37,587 nucleotides of DNA from Desulfotomaculaceae bacterium. Its GTDB lineage: Bacteria > Bacillota > Desulfotomaculia > Desulfotomaculales > Pelotomaculaceae. Shown in pieces: positions 8,914-17,088 of the stretch; the first letter of the stretch is position 1; every line of letters begins with the position of its first letter. Made by a program: the position numbers and the translations under genes. The stretch is taken from the NCBI GenBank assembly GCA_028702695.1, contig JAQVOH010000015.1:1-37587 (forward strand), in the 5' to 3' direction. The notes below the pieces were generated by a model. The model was not told the origin of the DNA. It saw only the letters and a program-made list of their open reading frames with translations, and did no database searches.

Positions 8914-8942
8914 TTGACTGTCATTGTTCCTTCCGGTATACT
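8914..8942 (+). promoter_or_regulatory. Strong SigA-type promoter before the cortex hydrolase gene
   Basis: TTGACT, a 17-base spacer and TATACT lie 39 bases before the ATG at 8982. Each box matches consensus at five of six positions. A vegetative-type promoter is unexpected for a spore cortex hydrolase. Confidence 0.65.
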
Positions 8943-8981
8943 CATTAAGCCCCCGGGAAAATGAAAATGGGGTGATAGGAT

Positions 8982-9683
8982 ATGAAGATATCCAAGCTAA
9001 TGAGCCACATCAGGTTGGATTTCATGAGATTATTGAAGGTATGCAACCGTGTTAAACTTGAACAGCTTAAGATAGGAATAGTAAACTTTTGCAGGCAATA
9101 TCACAGGACTAAGTTGGGGATAGGCCTGTCAGTATGCATAATATTGACACTGGTCGCTTTCCTGCTGCAGCCTGGAGCCGAGCTCCAGAAAATCATGAAA
9201 CCTGATGGAAAAGAGCAGCAAATTGTTACTAATCCAACAGGGCCACAGGAAGAGCTGTCTAAAGATGTGCAGCAAAGGGCGGTAGCCGACAGAACCGGAG
9301 GTTCGGAAACTTCCAGGGGCGGCCAGGCAGACCGCGAGAGTGTCCATCTACTGGCTCAGGTTATCGAGGGTGAGGCTGCCGACGAATCGTATCAGGGCAA
9401 GGTAGCGGTAGGAGCCGTTATCTTGAACCGAACCGAAAGCGTTGATTTTCCACACACTATCCCGGGGGTTATCTATGAACGAGACGCTTTCGAGTCGGTC
9501 AGCAACGGCCAGTACCAGAGGCACTTGAGCCAGGACTCGATAAACGCTGCCGTTGATGCCTTAAACGGCAGTGATCCCACCGGCGGGGCCCTTTACTTCT
9601 GGAATCCTGCCAAGTCCAGTAGTACGTGGGTATGGTCCCGGCCAATCGTGACCCAAATCGGCAGGCACGTGTTTGCCCGCTAA
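8982..9683 (+). CDS. SleB/CwlJ family cell wall hydrolase
   Basis: The 233-residue protein has a signal anchor at about 46-63, a polar linker, and a C-terminal hydrolase 2 domain (about 120-233). The domain starts LLAQVIEGEAADE, with the catalytic Glu in EGE, and continues GKVAVGAVILNRTES, FPHTIPGVIYE, ALYFWNPAKSS and IGRHVFAR. In Bacillus such enzymes are lytic transglycosylases that degrade spore cortex at germination; here the anchor would hold it outside the membrane. The SleB peptidoglycan-binding domain is absent. GGGGTGATAGGAT precedes the ATG. Vegetative wall remodelling is possible, given the SigA-like promoter. Confidence 0.88.
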   Translation: MKISKLMSHIRLDFMRLLKVCNRVKLEQLKIGIVNFCRQYHRTKLGIGLSVCIILTLVAFLLQPGAELQKIMKPDGKEQQIVTNPTGPQEELSKDVQQRAVADRTGGSETSRGGQADRESVHLLAQVIEGEAADESYQGKVAVGAVILNRTESVDFPHTIPGVIYERDAFESVSNGQYQRHLSQDSINAAVDALNGSDPTGGALYFWNPAKSSSTWVWSRPIVTQIGRHVFAR

Positions 9684-9690
9684 AGCGAGT

Positions 9691-9720
9691 AGTAGGGAGG
9701 CTTATGAGCCTCCCTACTTG
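9691..9720. terminator. Convergent terminator overlapping the slt stop codon
   Basis: A perfect 12-base stem (AGTAGGGAGGCT/AGCCTCCCTACT) with loop TATG separates two converging genes. The TAG stop of the minus-strand transglycosylase gene (9714-9716) lies inside the stem. Confidence 0.8.
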
Positions 9721-10298
9721 TATATGTAGCCGTAGAGCCGGTTATAGAGCAAAACCTTTCTTACATAGTTCCTGGTTTCAGAAAAAGGGATTTGAGAAAT
9801 AGAGCCTTCGGGGTTAATTAGGGTCTTTCCGGCAAGCCATTCTTTGACATTCCCGCGCCCTGCGTTATAAGACGCGAGAATCAAAACGGTACTTCCTTCG
9901 AATTCTTCGCCCAGGTCGGAAAGATACCAGGTCCCGAGCTTAATGTTGGTTTCCGGGTCAAACAGGAGTTCAGGGTCAAAGTCAGTTTCACCCGTCTGGC
10001 TGGCTGCCCAGATGCCTGTCTCGGGCATGATTTGCATCAATCCCCTGGCCCCTCGTTCCGAAACCGCTTTGCTGTCGAAGTTGCTTTCAGCTTTAATCAC
10101 AGCTGTAATCAGCACAGGGTCCACATTGTAGACCTTGCCGTAAAAGGCTATAGTGTCCTGATAAGGGAGCGGGTAAATAAACCGGACGATGCTGTCAAAG
10201 TTGAGTATTGCCAGCAGTAAGAGAAAAATTAGGATTATTTTGCTTTTCAGCTTCTTTTTATTTAGTTTTTTGCGATACACTGCCGACAAACCTATCAC
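9714..10298 (-). CDS. Soluble lytic murein transglycosylase-like protein (SLT domain)
   Basis: The 194-residue protein has one N-terminal membrane segment (about 20-40) and a single SLT domain. ITAVIKAESNFDSKAVS contains the catalytic Glu, followed by RGARGLMQIMPETG, DPETNIKLGTWYL and LASYNAGRGNVKEWL. It cleaves peptidoglycan to 1,6-anhydromuropeptides outside the membrane. Start is GTG with a weak ribosome site. It is the last gene of the polA-mutM-ytaF-coaE-slt run, 27 bases after coaE. The order matches Clostridia as I recall it. Confidence 0.92.
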   Translation of the reverse strand: MIGLSAVYRKKLNKKKLKSKIILIFLLLLAILNFDSIVRFIYPLPYQDTIAFYGKVYNVDPVLITAVIKAESNFDSKAVSERGARGLMQIMPETGIWAASQTGETDFDPELLFDPETNIKLGTWYLSDLGEEFEGSTVLILASYNAGRGNVKEWLAGKTLINPEGSISQIPFSETRNYVRKVLLYNRLYGYIYK

Positions 10299-10325
10299 TC
10301 CGCTGCTATTATGCTTATACTTATG

Positions 10326-10961
10326 TTATATGCTGTACTTACCCTTGAGATGTTCTTTTTGCAATTCATCCCAGTTGTGTTCCACTTGTTTTTTTGTAGC
10401 TGAAAAATCACCGCTATTATCTATTACTCTCCTGGCGTACTTCAGCTTTAAGGCCTGTGGAAGTTGTGCGGCAATCCGGCTGCGGACTTCCTGCGTGCTC
10501 AGGGTGTCCCGGTCAACCAGCCGCTCAACCTGCTTGTCCTCGTCAACTTTTACCACCCATACCTCATCAACCTCCCGATTAAGTCCCACTTCAATGAGCA
10601 GAGGGGCTTCAATGACCAGCACCCCTGAAGGAGAAGAGGCATACGGGTCCTGCCTGAAACCGGTGATGACACGGTCGAGGGCCTCCTTAATGCGGGGGTG
10701 GGTAATCTGGTTTAGACGGGCCCTGGCCGCGGGATCGGCAAAAACGATGTCCCCCATTTTTTTACGGTCCAGTGAACCACCCGCATCCAGTATGCCAGGA
10801 CCAAATTCCCTGGTCAACTCTGCCAGGGCTGGCGTGCCGGGCAGCACAACTTCCCGGGCCACCTGGTCGGCATCGATAACCTGTGCACCCAGGCTACGGA
10901 GAAGGCGGGCTACACTGCTTTTCCCACTCCCAATATTTCCTGTAAGCCCGATAACCGGCAT
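10326..10961 (-). CDS. coaE: Dephospho-CoA kinase
   Basis: The enzyme performs the last step of coenzyme A synthesis, phosphorylating the 3' hydroxyl of dephospho-CoA. The 211-residue protein starts MPVIGLTGNIGSGKSSVARL, with the P-loop at residues 8-15. It has the family stretches VIDADQVAREV, RKKMGDIVFADP, NQITHPRIKEAL and VIEAPLLIEVG and a lid region with WVVKVDEDKQVERL. Length is typical (about 200). The tail (about 195-211) is polar. The long gap and hairpin before it suggest it may have its own transcription start. Confidence 0.95.
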   Translation of the reverse strand: MPVIGLTGNIGSGKSSVARLLRSLGAQVIDADQVAREVVLPGTPALAELTREFGPGILDAGGSLDRKKMGDIVFADPAARARLNQITHPRIKEALDRVITGFRQDPYASSPSGVLVIEAPLLIEVGLNREVDEVWVVKVDEDKQVERLVDRDTLSTQEVRSRIAAQLPQALKLKYARRVIDNSGDFSATKKQVEHNWDELQKEHLKGKYSI

Positions 10962-11045
10962 GACAGCCTCCTTGATAATCTTTTCTTTTTATTTCTTCTT
11001 CGACTATTATTGTTCCTCCCATAATATTTACTATTTAAAATTTAA

Positions 11046-11076
11046 GAGCACCGTAGGCCAGCAGCAGGCGGTGCTC
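11046..11076 (-). terminator. Candidate terminator after ytaF
   Basis: GAGCACCG pairs with CGGTGCTC around a 15-base loop, followed on the minus strand by TTAAATTTTAAAT. It lies about 7 bases after the ytaF stop and would separate polA-mutM-ytaF from coaE-slt. Confidence 0.55.
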
Positions 11077-11082
11077 CAGGGC

Positions 11083-11724
11083 TTAGCAGATTTTCAAAAG
11101 TCCCAGCAGGATCAGGATACAGCCCGGCAGGGCGGTAAGCTGTCGTCCCACCCGGCCGGCACTGACGCTGCGTCCGGTGGCTATGCCGAGGCAGGCCAAT
11201 AAGAAATATCCGACCCCCACGGCCGGCGCGGTAACCAGGATGGAAAAACCGAGCAGGGAAACGGCACACCCGGCTACAAAGGCGTCCACCGCCAGGGCGG
11301 CGCCCAGGACCAGTGCTTCGTGCGCAGAGATTACCCCGGAACTGTCAACGTCAGCCCGGGCCGGTTCCTTGAGGAGCTGAATGATCAAACCGAAGGGTCG
11401 GAGTCGTATTTCAACGGTTTTGTCTACAGAGTTTTTACTGGGACGGTAGCTTTTCGCCTGCTTGCGCAGAGTTTGGAAAAGTACCCAAAAGCCAAGCAGC
11501 AGAAGGAGGCCGCTCCCCAGACGGTAGACCAGGGGAGCCGGAATGTTTGCCGCCAGGAGCCGCCCGGCGGCCATTGATATGGCGATGGAGAGCATGGAGA
11601 CCAGGCTTATAATTAAAAGTGACAGAGGTGGAACTTTGATCGATTTTGCCCCGTAGGTGAGACCGGTGCAAAAGGAGTCAACATTCAGGGCCAGGGCAAA
11701 AAGGATATATGAAAGTATTTCCAA
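11083..11724 (-). CDS. ytaF: YtaF-type sporulation membrane protein (MntP fold)
   Basis: About 213 residues in six hydrophobic segments. MEILSYILFALALNVDSFCTGLTYG opens the first half and ALVLGAALAVDAFVAG the second. The two Asp-containing repeats (NVDSF and AVDAF) are those of the MntP/YtaF transporter family, a duplicated three-helix unit. YtaF is known as a sporulation membrane protein of unknown role. The frame extends upstream to 11745, but a perfect AGGAGG lies at 11734-11739, inside that extension and 9 bases before the TTG at 11724, so I chose that start. It lies between mutM and coaE. Confidence 0.88.
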   Translation of the reverse strand: MEILSYILFALALNVDSFCTGLTYGAKSIKVPPLSLLIISLVSMLSIAISMAAGRLLAANIPAPLVYRLGSGLLLLLGFWVLFQTLRKQAKSYRPSKNSVDKTVEIRLRPFGLIIQLLKEPARADVDSSGVISAHEALVLGAALAVDAFVAGCAVSLLGFSILVTAPAVGVGYFLLACLGIATGRSVSAGRVGRQLTALPGCILILLGLLKIC

Positions 11725-11796
11725 CTTTCGCTGCCTCCTGCGCAAAGGATTCGTTCCCCTTTTAATCTATGGAGGCTTGGAGTCGTTGGTTACTGA

Positions 11797-12624
11797 CTAA
11801 ATTTTTTGGCAGAAGGGACAGTAGTAGGAGCTGCGGCCGCCCACCTTTTTCCTGACGATGGCCCGGTTGCAGTGGGGGCAGGGTTCACCCTCCCGGCTAT
11901 AGACCCGCAGCAGTTCCTGGTAGCTGCCGGCCCGGCCGTTGCCGTCAATAAAGTCCCGCACGGTGGTACCCCGGTTTTCGATACCTTCCTGGAGTACCTC
12001 CCTGATAGCATGATAGAGGTGGGCAATTTCGCGGGGGGTAAGGTTTGTGGAGAGGCGCTCCGGATTGATTTTGGCGCGGTACAGCGCTTCATCTGTATAG
12101 ATGTTGCCCAAGCCGGCGATAAAGGTCTGGTCAAGTAGCAGTGGCTTAATCCGGGCATGCCGGCGGCGCAGCTCTTTTTTTAGGTAATCCCTGGTGAACT
12201 TGTCATCCAGGGGCTCAACACCCAGGTCCTTGAAGCCAGCCAGGTCTTCAAGAGATGCGTTGGGGATAAGCCACAGCCTTCCGAACTGGCGAGTATCACA
12301 AAAGCGGAGCTGACAGCCGTTGCTCAGTGTGAAGATAACATGGGTGTGCTTGGCCACCGGCGCGTCTTTTTCCGAGTAGGTAAGACTGCCGGTCATGCGC
12401 AGGTGTACCAGCAGGATGTATTTTTCGCTGAGGTTTAAAAGCAGATATTTGCCACGCCTGCTGATTTTTATGATCTTTTTGTCTAGGATTATTTCCTTGA
12501 ACTGATCTGGGTCCGGAGTCTTGATGATTTTGGGCATCAGTATCTGAATGGCAGTAAACTTGAGCCCCACCAGCTTGGGCTCAAGTGTGCGCCTGACGGT
12601 CTCAACTTCTGGAAGTTCCGGCAT
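11797..12624 (-). CDS. mutM: Formamidopyrimidine-DNA glycosylase
   Basis: The enzyme removes 8-oxoguanine and formamidopyrimidines from DNA and nicks the abasic site. The 275-residue protein starts MPELPEVETVRRTL, with the catalytic Pro2 and Glu3. It also has KYLLLNL, LLVHLRMTGSL, the helix-two-turn-helix region with LLDQTFIAGLGNIYTDEALY, and a C-terminal zinc finger CPHCNRAIVRKKVGGRSSYY then CPFC. Length is normal. It lies 12 bases after polA, so both repair genes are co-transcribed. Confidence 0.97.
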   Translation of the reverse strand: MPELPEVETVRRTLEPKLVGLKFTAIQILMPKIIKTPDPDQFKEIILDKKIIKISRRGKYLLLNLSEKYILLVHLRMTGSLTYSEKDAPVAKHTHVIFTLSNGCQLRFCDTRQFGRLWLIPNASLEDLAGFKDLGVEPLDDKFTRDYLKKELRRRHARIKPLLLDQTFIAGLGNIYTDEALYRAKINPERLSTNLTPREIAHLYHAIREVLQEGIENRGTTVRDFIDGNGRAGSYQELLRVYSREGEPCPHCNRAIVRKKVGGRSSYYCPFCQKI

Positions 12625-12636
12625 TATTACATCTCC

Positions 12637-15387
12637 TTAGACCCTTTTTACGTCGTACCAGTTTGGCCCTATTTTAATATCGACGGTGAGCGGCACGTCC
12701 AAGACCAGAGCATTTTCCATACAACGACTGACCAATTCCTTTAGCCGGTCTATTTCTTCTGCAGGAACGTCAAAAATAAGCTCATCGTGCACTTGGAGCA
12801 GCATTTTTGCTGTGAAGCCGTGTTCGCCCAACTCGCGTTGGATATTGACCATTGCCAGCTTGATGATATCCGCGGCACTGCCCTGGATCGGCGTGTTCAT
12901 GGCCGTCCTCTCTCCAAAATTGCGCAAAGTGCGATTGGGGCTGAAGAGGTCGGGCAGGTAGCGGCGCCTGTTTAAGAGGGTGGTAACATAACCCTTTTCC
13001 CGTGCTTCACGGATTACCCGCTCGATGTAGTTCTTGACCCCCGCATAGCGGGCAAAATAGCTGTCAATATAGCGCTTGGCCTCCTGGCGGGATACCTTGA
13101 TGTCCCTGCTCAGGCCGAAATCGCTCAGGCCGTAGACGATACCAAAATTAACTGCTTTGGCCCTGCCGCGCAGCTCCCGCGTCACTTCCTCCGGGGGGAC
13201 TTCAAAGACCTCCGCAGCAGTCCTAGTGTGGATATCTTCCCCGTTTTTGAAGGCACTAATCAGCACCGGGTCACCACTTATATGGGCCAGGATGCGCAGC
13301 TCAATCTGCGAGTAGTCTGCAGTCAGCAGCAGATTTTCCGGCCTGGAGGGAGTAAAAACCTTGCGGATCAGGCGGCCTACTTCCAGGCGGATCGGTATAT
13401 TCTGTAAATTTGGTTCCGCACTGGACAACCGTCCGGTCGCGGTAACCGTCTGGTGAAAAGTGGTGTGCAGGCGGCCGGTCTGTGGGTTGGTCAGAGCTGC
13501 CAGCCCGTCGGTGTAGGTTGATTTAAGTTTTACCAACTGGCGATACTCCAAAATTTTGGCTACCACCTCATGGGCTAGGGCCAGTTCCTCCAGTACACCG
13601 GCGTCGGTAGAATAACCGGTCTTGGTTTTTCTGCCAACCGGGAGCTTCAAATCCTCAAATAGGACCTTGCCAAGTTGCTTGGGCGAGTTGATATTAAATT
13701 CCTGACCGGCAAGTTGGTAGATATCAACCGCAAGGCCGTTAATTAAGAGGCCCAAATCCCTTGACATTGCTTCCAGCTGTTTTTTATCTACTGTGATTCC
13801 TTCGATTTCCATGCCGGCCAGGATTCCCACCAGAGGCATCTCCACATCGTAGAAAAGCCGGTCTTGTTCCTGCAGCTTGAGTTTATTGTCCAGCAACTCT
13901 GCCAACTGCAGGATGCAGTGAGCCCTGGCGGGGAGTTGGTCCTCACCCTTGGGCAGTACTTCGCTCAAATGTTCCAACGCTACATCCTCAAGTTCACGGT
14001 TGGCGATTGCCGGGTTGAGCAGGTAGGAAGCGATCATGGTATCGAAGGCCAAATGCTTTAAGCCGATGCCGCTGCGATGTAGCAGCCAGGTGGTTTCCTT
14101 GCCGTTGTGGCAGTACTTTTTTATTGTTGCGTCCTCGCAAAGAACTTTCAAAGCCTCCAAGGCTTTCGAAGTGAAACTATCCGGGGGTGTGGCCGTTGTT
14201 GCATTGGAAAATAAAGTCGTATTATCAGGGACAGCTGCCTCCTGACAGCCTGCTTCGGAAGGTTGCAAGCTGAGGCAGTAGGTTTTGCCGCCTTTGAGGG
14301 CAAACCCTACTGAGGCCAACCCCCTACTGGCGTCGCCGTCAGCGGCTATAGCCACTAGCCCTGACTTTTGTGCCGCTTTAACGAAACTCTTGAGGCCGGC
14401 TGGAGTGACTAGAGACTGAAAATCCACAAGGTAGGTTTCCAGGTCTGGTTCCGGGAAAACCTGCTGAGCGGCATTGCCGCCACGCTGTCCGCCCTCTTTT
14501 TTCTTCCTGCCAGTTTCCCTGTCATTCCTGTAGATGGACTTAATCAGGGAGTTAAACTCCAATTTTTTAAATATCTCCAGAAGCTCCTTGTAATCCGGAC
14601 CCTTCCACCGGCACTGCTCCAGGTCGATGTCCACCGGCACTTCCCGGTAGATCGTAACGAGTTTTTTGGACAAAACCGCCTGTTCCTTAAATGCTCTGAC
14701 CTGCTCGCCGGCTCGACCGGTAATTTCACCTGCCGCTTCCAGGAGTGACTCCAGGCTGCCGTATTCCTTGAGCAGCCGCGAGGCGGTTTTTTCTCCGATG
14801 CCTGGTACACCCGGGATGTTATCTGATGGATCGCCGGTCAGACCCTTGAAGTCGGTATACTGCAGCGCGGTGATGCCGAACCTGTCCCAGACCTTACCCG
14901 CGTCGTACTCCTCCAGTTCACTGATACCTTTCTTGGTGAGCTTTACGCTGGTCAGCGGGGATACCAACTGGAGGGCGTCCCGGTCACCGGTCAGGATAAT
15001 ACTTTTAATCCCGGCTTGCTCGGCGCGCAAGGAGAGTGTCCCAATCAAGTCGTCAGCCTCATAGTTGTCAATTTCGAAGATCGATATGCGCATTGCTTGC
15101 AGAACTTCTTTTAATAATGGAAACTGAGGCCGCAGATCATCAGGTGTAGGGCTGCGGGTGCCCTTGTATTCCTTGAAGTCATTGTGACGGAAGGTGACCC
15201 GCCCCTTGTCGAAGGCAACGACAATGAAGCCTGGATTTTCATCAGACAATATTTTGAGGAGCATGTTGATAAACCCGAAAACGGCATTAGTTGACAGCCC
15301 CTGACTGTTGGAGAGCGGGGGGATGGCGTGAAAAGCGCGGTGAACGAGGCTGTTGCCGTCTATAATAATCATAATTTCTGGAGGCAC
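12637..15387 (-). CDS. polA: DNA polymerase I
   Basis: About 916 residues in three domains: 5'-3' exonuclease (first 290 residues; MIIIDGNSLVHRAFHA, DNYEADDLIGTL, PSDNIPGVPGIGEKTA), a 3'-5' exonuclease-like domain (about 320-500), and the polymerase (motif A ADYSQIELRILAHISGD, motif B RAKAVNFGIVYGL, motif C QVHDELIFD). The proofreading residues are lost: the DxE motif is replaced by VAIAADGD and the next by CHNGKETTW, as in Bacillus and Thermus enzymes. Three starts are possible: GTG 15399, GTG 15387 and ATG 15372. I chose 15387 because AAAGGTG lies 9 bases before it; homology alone would fit 15372. It heads the polA-mutM-ytaF operon. Confidence 0.97.
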   Translation of the reverse strand: MPPEIMIIIDGNSLVHRAFHAIPPLSNSQGLSTNAVFGFINMLLKILSDENPGFIVVAFDKGRVTFRHNDFKEYKGTRSPTPDDLRPQFPLLKEVLQAMRISIFEIDNYEADDLIGTLSLRAEQAGIKSIILTGDRDALQLVSPLTSVKLTKKGISELEEYDAGKVWDRFGITALQYTDFKGLTGDPSDNIPGVPGIGEKTASRLLKEYGSLESLLEAAGEITGRAGEQVRAFKEQAVLSKKLVTIYREVPVDIDLEQCRWKGPDYKELLEIFKKLEFNSLIKSIYRNDRETGRKKKEGGQRGGNAAQQVFPEPDLETYLVDFQSLVTPAGLKSFVKAAQKSGLVAIAADGDASRGLASVGFALKGGKTYCLSLQPSEAGCQEAAVPDNTTLFSNATTATPPDSFTSKALEALKVLCEDATIKKYCHNGKETTWLLHRSGIGLKHLAFDTMIASYLLNPAIANRELEDVALEHLSEVLPKGEDQLPARAHCILQLAELLDNKLKLQEQDRLFYDVEMPLVGILAGMEIEGITVDKKQLEAMSRDLGLLINGLAVDIYQLAGQEFNINSPKQLGKVLFEDLKLPVGRKTKTGYSTDAGVLEELALAHEVVAKILEYRQLVKLKSTYTDGLAALTNPQTGRLHTTFHQTVTATGRLSSAEPNLQNIPIRLEVGRLIRKVFTPSRPENLLLTADYSQIELRILAHISGDPVLISAFKNGEDIHTRTAAEVFEVPPEEVTRELRGRAKAVNFGIVYGLSDFGLSRDIKVSRQEAKRYIDSYFARYAGVKNYIERVIREAREKGYVTTLLNRRRYLPDLFSPNRTLRNFGERTAMNTPIQGSAADIIKLAMVNIQRELGEHGFTAKMLLQVHDELIFDVPAEEIDRLKELVSRCMENALVLDVPLTVDIKIGPNWYDVKRV

Positions 15388-15538
15388 AGTTATTAACACC
15401 TTTCTTAGCGTTTTTATATTATTTCACCGGTTTGAGTCGAAATACCTTCCCCACCCAATATTGGAGCACAGGAAAAACTTGCAGGACTTTGCCCGGCCGG
15501 GGGCGAATAACCGCATAAAAATAGTGAGGTGATTTTAG

Positions 15539-17008
15539 TTGCACAAAAGAGTCCAGTGGGGTCTTTTTCTGGCATTGTTCCTGGCCGTATTTCTGGTGGG
15601 TACGCCCCTGGCCGGCGCCTCCGGAGCCGGCACTTTTGAGGAGATCCTGAACTATGTCCAGGAGATGCATATCAGCAACCCGCAGAAGGAGATCCTGTAC
15701 GACGGCGCCATCAACGGGCTTGTCGATACTTTGGACGACCCCTATACGGTGTATATGAATCCGGACGAATTTGAGGATTTCAGCAATTCTATGCAAGGTA
15801 CATTTGTTGGGGTGGGTATTGAGCTCGTGCCAGGTGAAAGCTATCCCAGCGTACTTCGGACTATCGAAGGCAGCCCGGCCGAAAAAGCTGGAATCAAAGC
15901 CGGTGACATCATTATTAAAGTTGACGGGACAGATATATTCAAAGAGTCACTGCCCATGATCGTCCGTGAAATACGCGGGCCGGATGGGACGATGGTACGA
16001 TTGACTGTCCGCAGGGAGGGCAGGGAGGACTTTGATCTTGAAGTGCTTCGCTCCAGCATCAATCTTCCTACCGTGCGGAGTGAACTGCTTGAGGATGGTA
16101 TCGGCTACATAGAAATAAACAATTTTGGCAGTAGTACCGCCGGTGATTTCAAAGATGCTCTCACCACGTTGAAAACAGATGGCACCGATAAGCTGATCCT
16201 GGATCTTAGAAACAACCCGGGCGGCTATCTCCATACAGCGGTTCAAATAGCCGGCAATTTCTTAGCTCGTGACGAGTTGGTTGTCAGCACTGTCGACCAT
16301 GATAACAAACGTGAAGCTTACCGTACGCAAAGCGAGCCCATATGCAAGGACATGCCGGTGGCTATACTGGTCAATACTGGCAGCGCAAGCGCATCGGAAA
16401 TTCTGGCCGGCGCCCTGCAGGACTACGGCGTGGCGGCCCTGATCGGCGACAGGACCTTCGGTAAAGGGACGGTTCAGACAGTCATTCCACTGAAAGCCGG
16501 AGGGGCTTTGAAACTGACCACGGCCAAGTATCATACCCCGAATGACAGAGTTATTGACCATATGGGTTTAGAGCCGGACATCCAGGTGCTGAGCCCGGGA
16601 CTTCAGTTGGAAGCGGCAAAAAGCTTGTTAAACCCTCCGGCGGAAACAAAGGTCACCATTGCGGCCGACGGGACAGAGGCTATTGTTAACGGGAGAGAAG
16701 TTAAGCTCTCGCAGGCGCCTCTGCAGCAAGGCGATACCATATACCTGCCGCTCAGGTTTGTTTTTGAAGCGCTGGGCTACCGGGTTGACTGGCAGTCTTC
16801 TGACGACAGCATCAAGGTGACAGATACACAATCGGAAGTGCTCTTCTATCCCGGAGAAGACGGGCAGACTTTATCAGGCGGGCAGGTAATGATGGGAACA
16901 GAACCTCTGCTTAATAAAATGGAAGTGACCTATGTACCCCTATCATCGCTAACATTTTTAAATTTGAAGGTACAAGTCGATAACGACCGGATCACCATTG
17001 AGAAATAA
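15539..17008 (+). CDS. CtpA-type S41 carboxy-terminal processing protease with copper amine oxidase N-like domain
   Basis: The 489-residue exported serine protease has a signal peptide (1 to about 28), a PDZ domain (about 85-170, GIELVPGESYPSV to REGREDFDLEV) and the S41 core. LILDLRNNPGGYL is followed by NTGSASASEILAGALQDYG and FGKGTVQ, giving the Ser284-Lys309 dyad and Gln313. The C-terminal 120 residues form a PF07833-type domain (VNGREVKLSQAP, YLPLRFVFEALGYRVDW), common as a surface module in Peptococcaceae. TTG start with GAGGTGA before it. Similar proteases process sporulation and envelope proteins. It is divergent from polA; the 150-base spacer shows no clear operator. Confidence 0.93.
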   Translation: MHKRVQWGLFLALFLAVFLVGTPLAGASGAGTFEEILNYVQEMHISNPQKEILYDGAINGLVDTLDDPYTVYMNPDEFEDFSNSMQGTFVGVGIELVPGESYPSVLRTIEGSPAEKAGIKAGDIIIKVDGTDIFKESLPMIVREIRGPDGTMVRLTVRREGREDFDLEVLRSSINLPTVRSELLEDGIGYIEINNFGSSTAGDFKDALTTLKTDGTDKLILDLRNNPGGYLHTAVQIAGNFLARDELVVSTVDHDNKREAYRTQSEPICKDMPVAILVNTGSASASEILAGALQDYGVAALIGDRTFGKGTVQTVIPLKAGGALKLTTAKYHTPNDRVIDHMGLEPDIQVLSPGLQLEAAKSLLNPPAETKVTIAADGTEAIVNGREVKLSQAPLQQGDTIYLPLRFVFEALGYRVDWQSSDDSIKVTDTQSEVLFYPGEDGQTLSGGQVMMGTEPLLNKMEVTYVPLSSLTFLNLKVQVDNDRITIEK

Positions 17009-17088
17009 TTTCATTTATGATATAAATAATAGTCGATTTGGTCAAGAATAATGGCTACTCAGGCATAACTTATATGGGAGGTGTTATC

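Noticed and set aside
12637-15387. Loss of proofreading motifs in polA as a novelty
   Set aside because: Bacillus and Thermus polymerases have the same loss, so it is a known state of this family.
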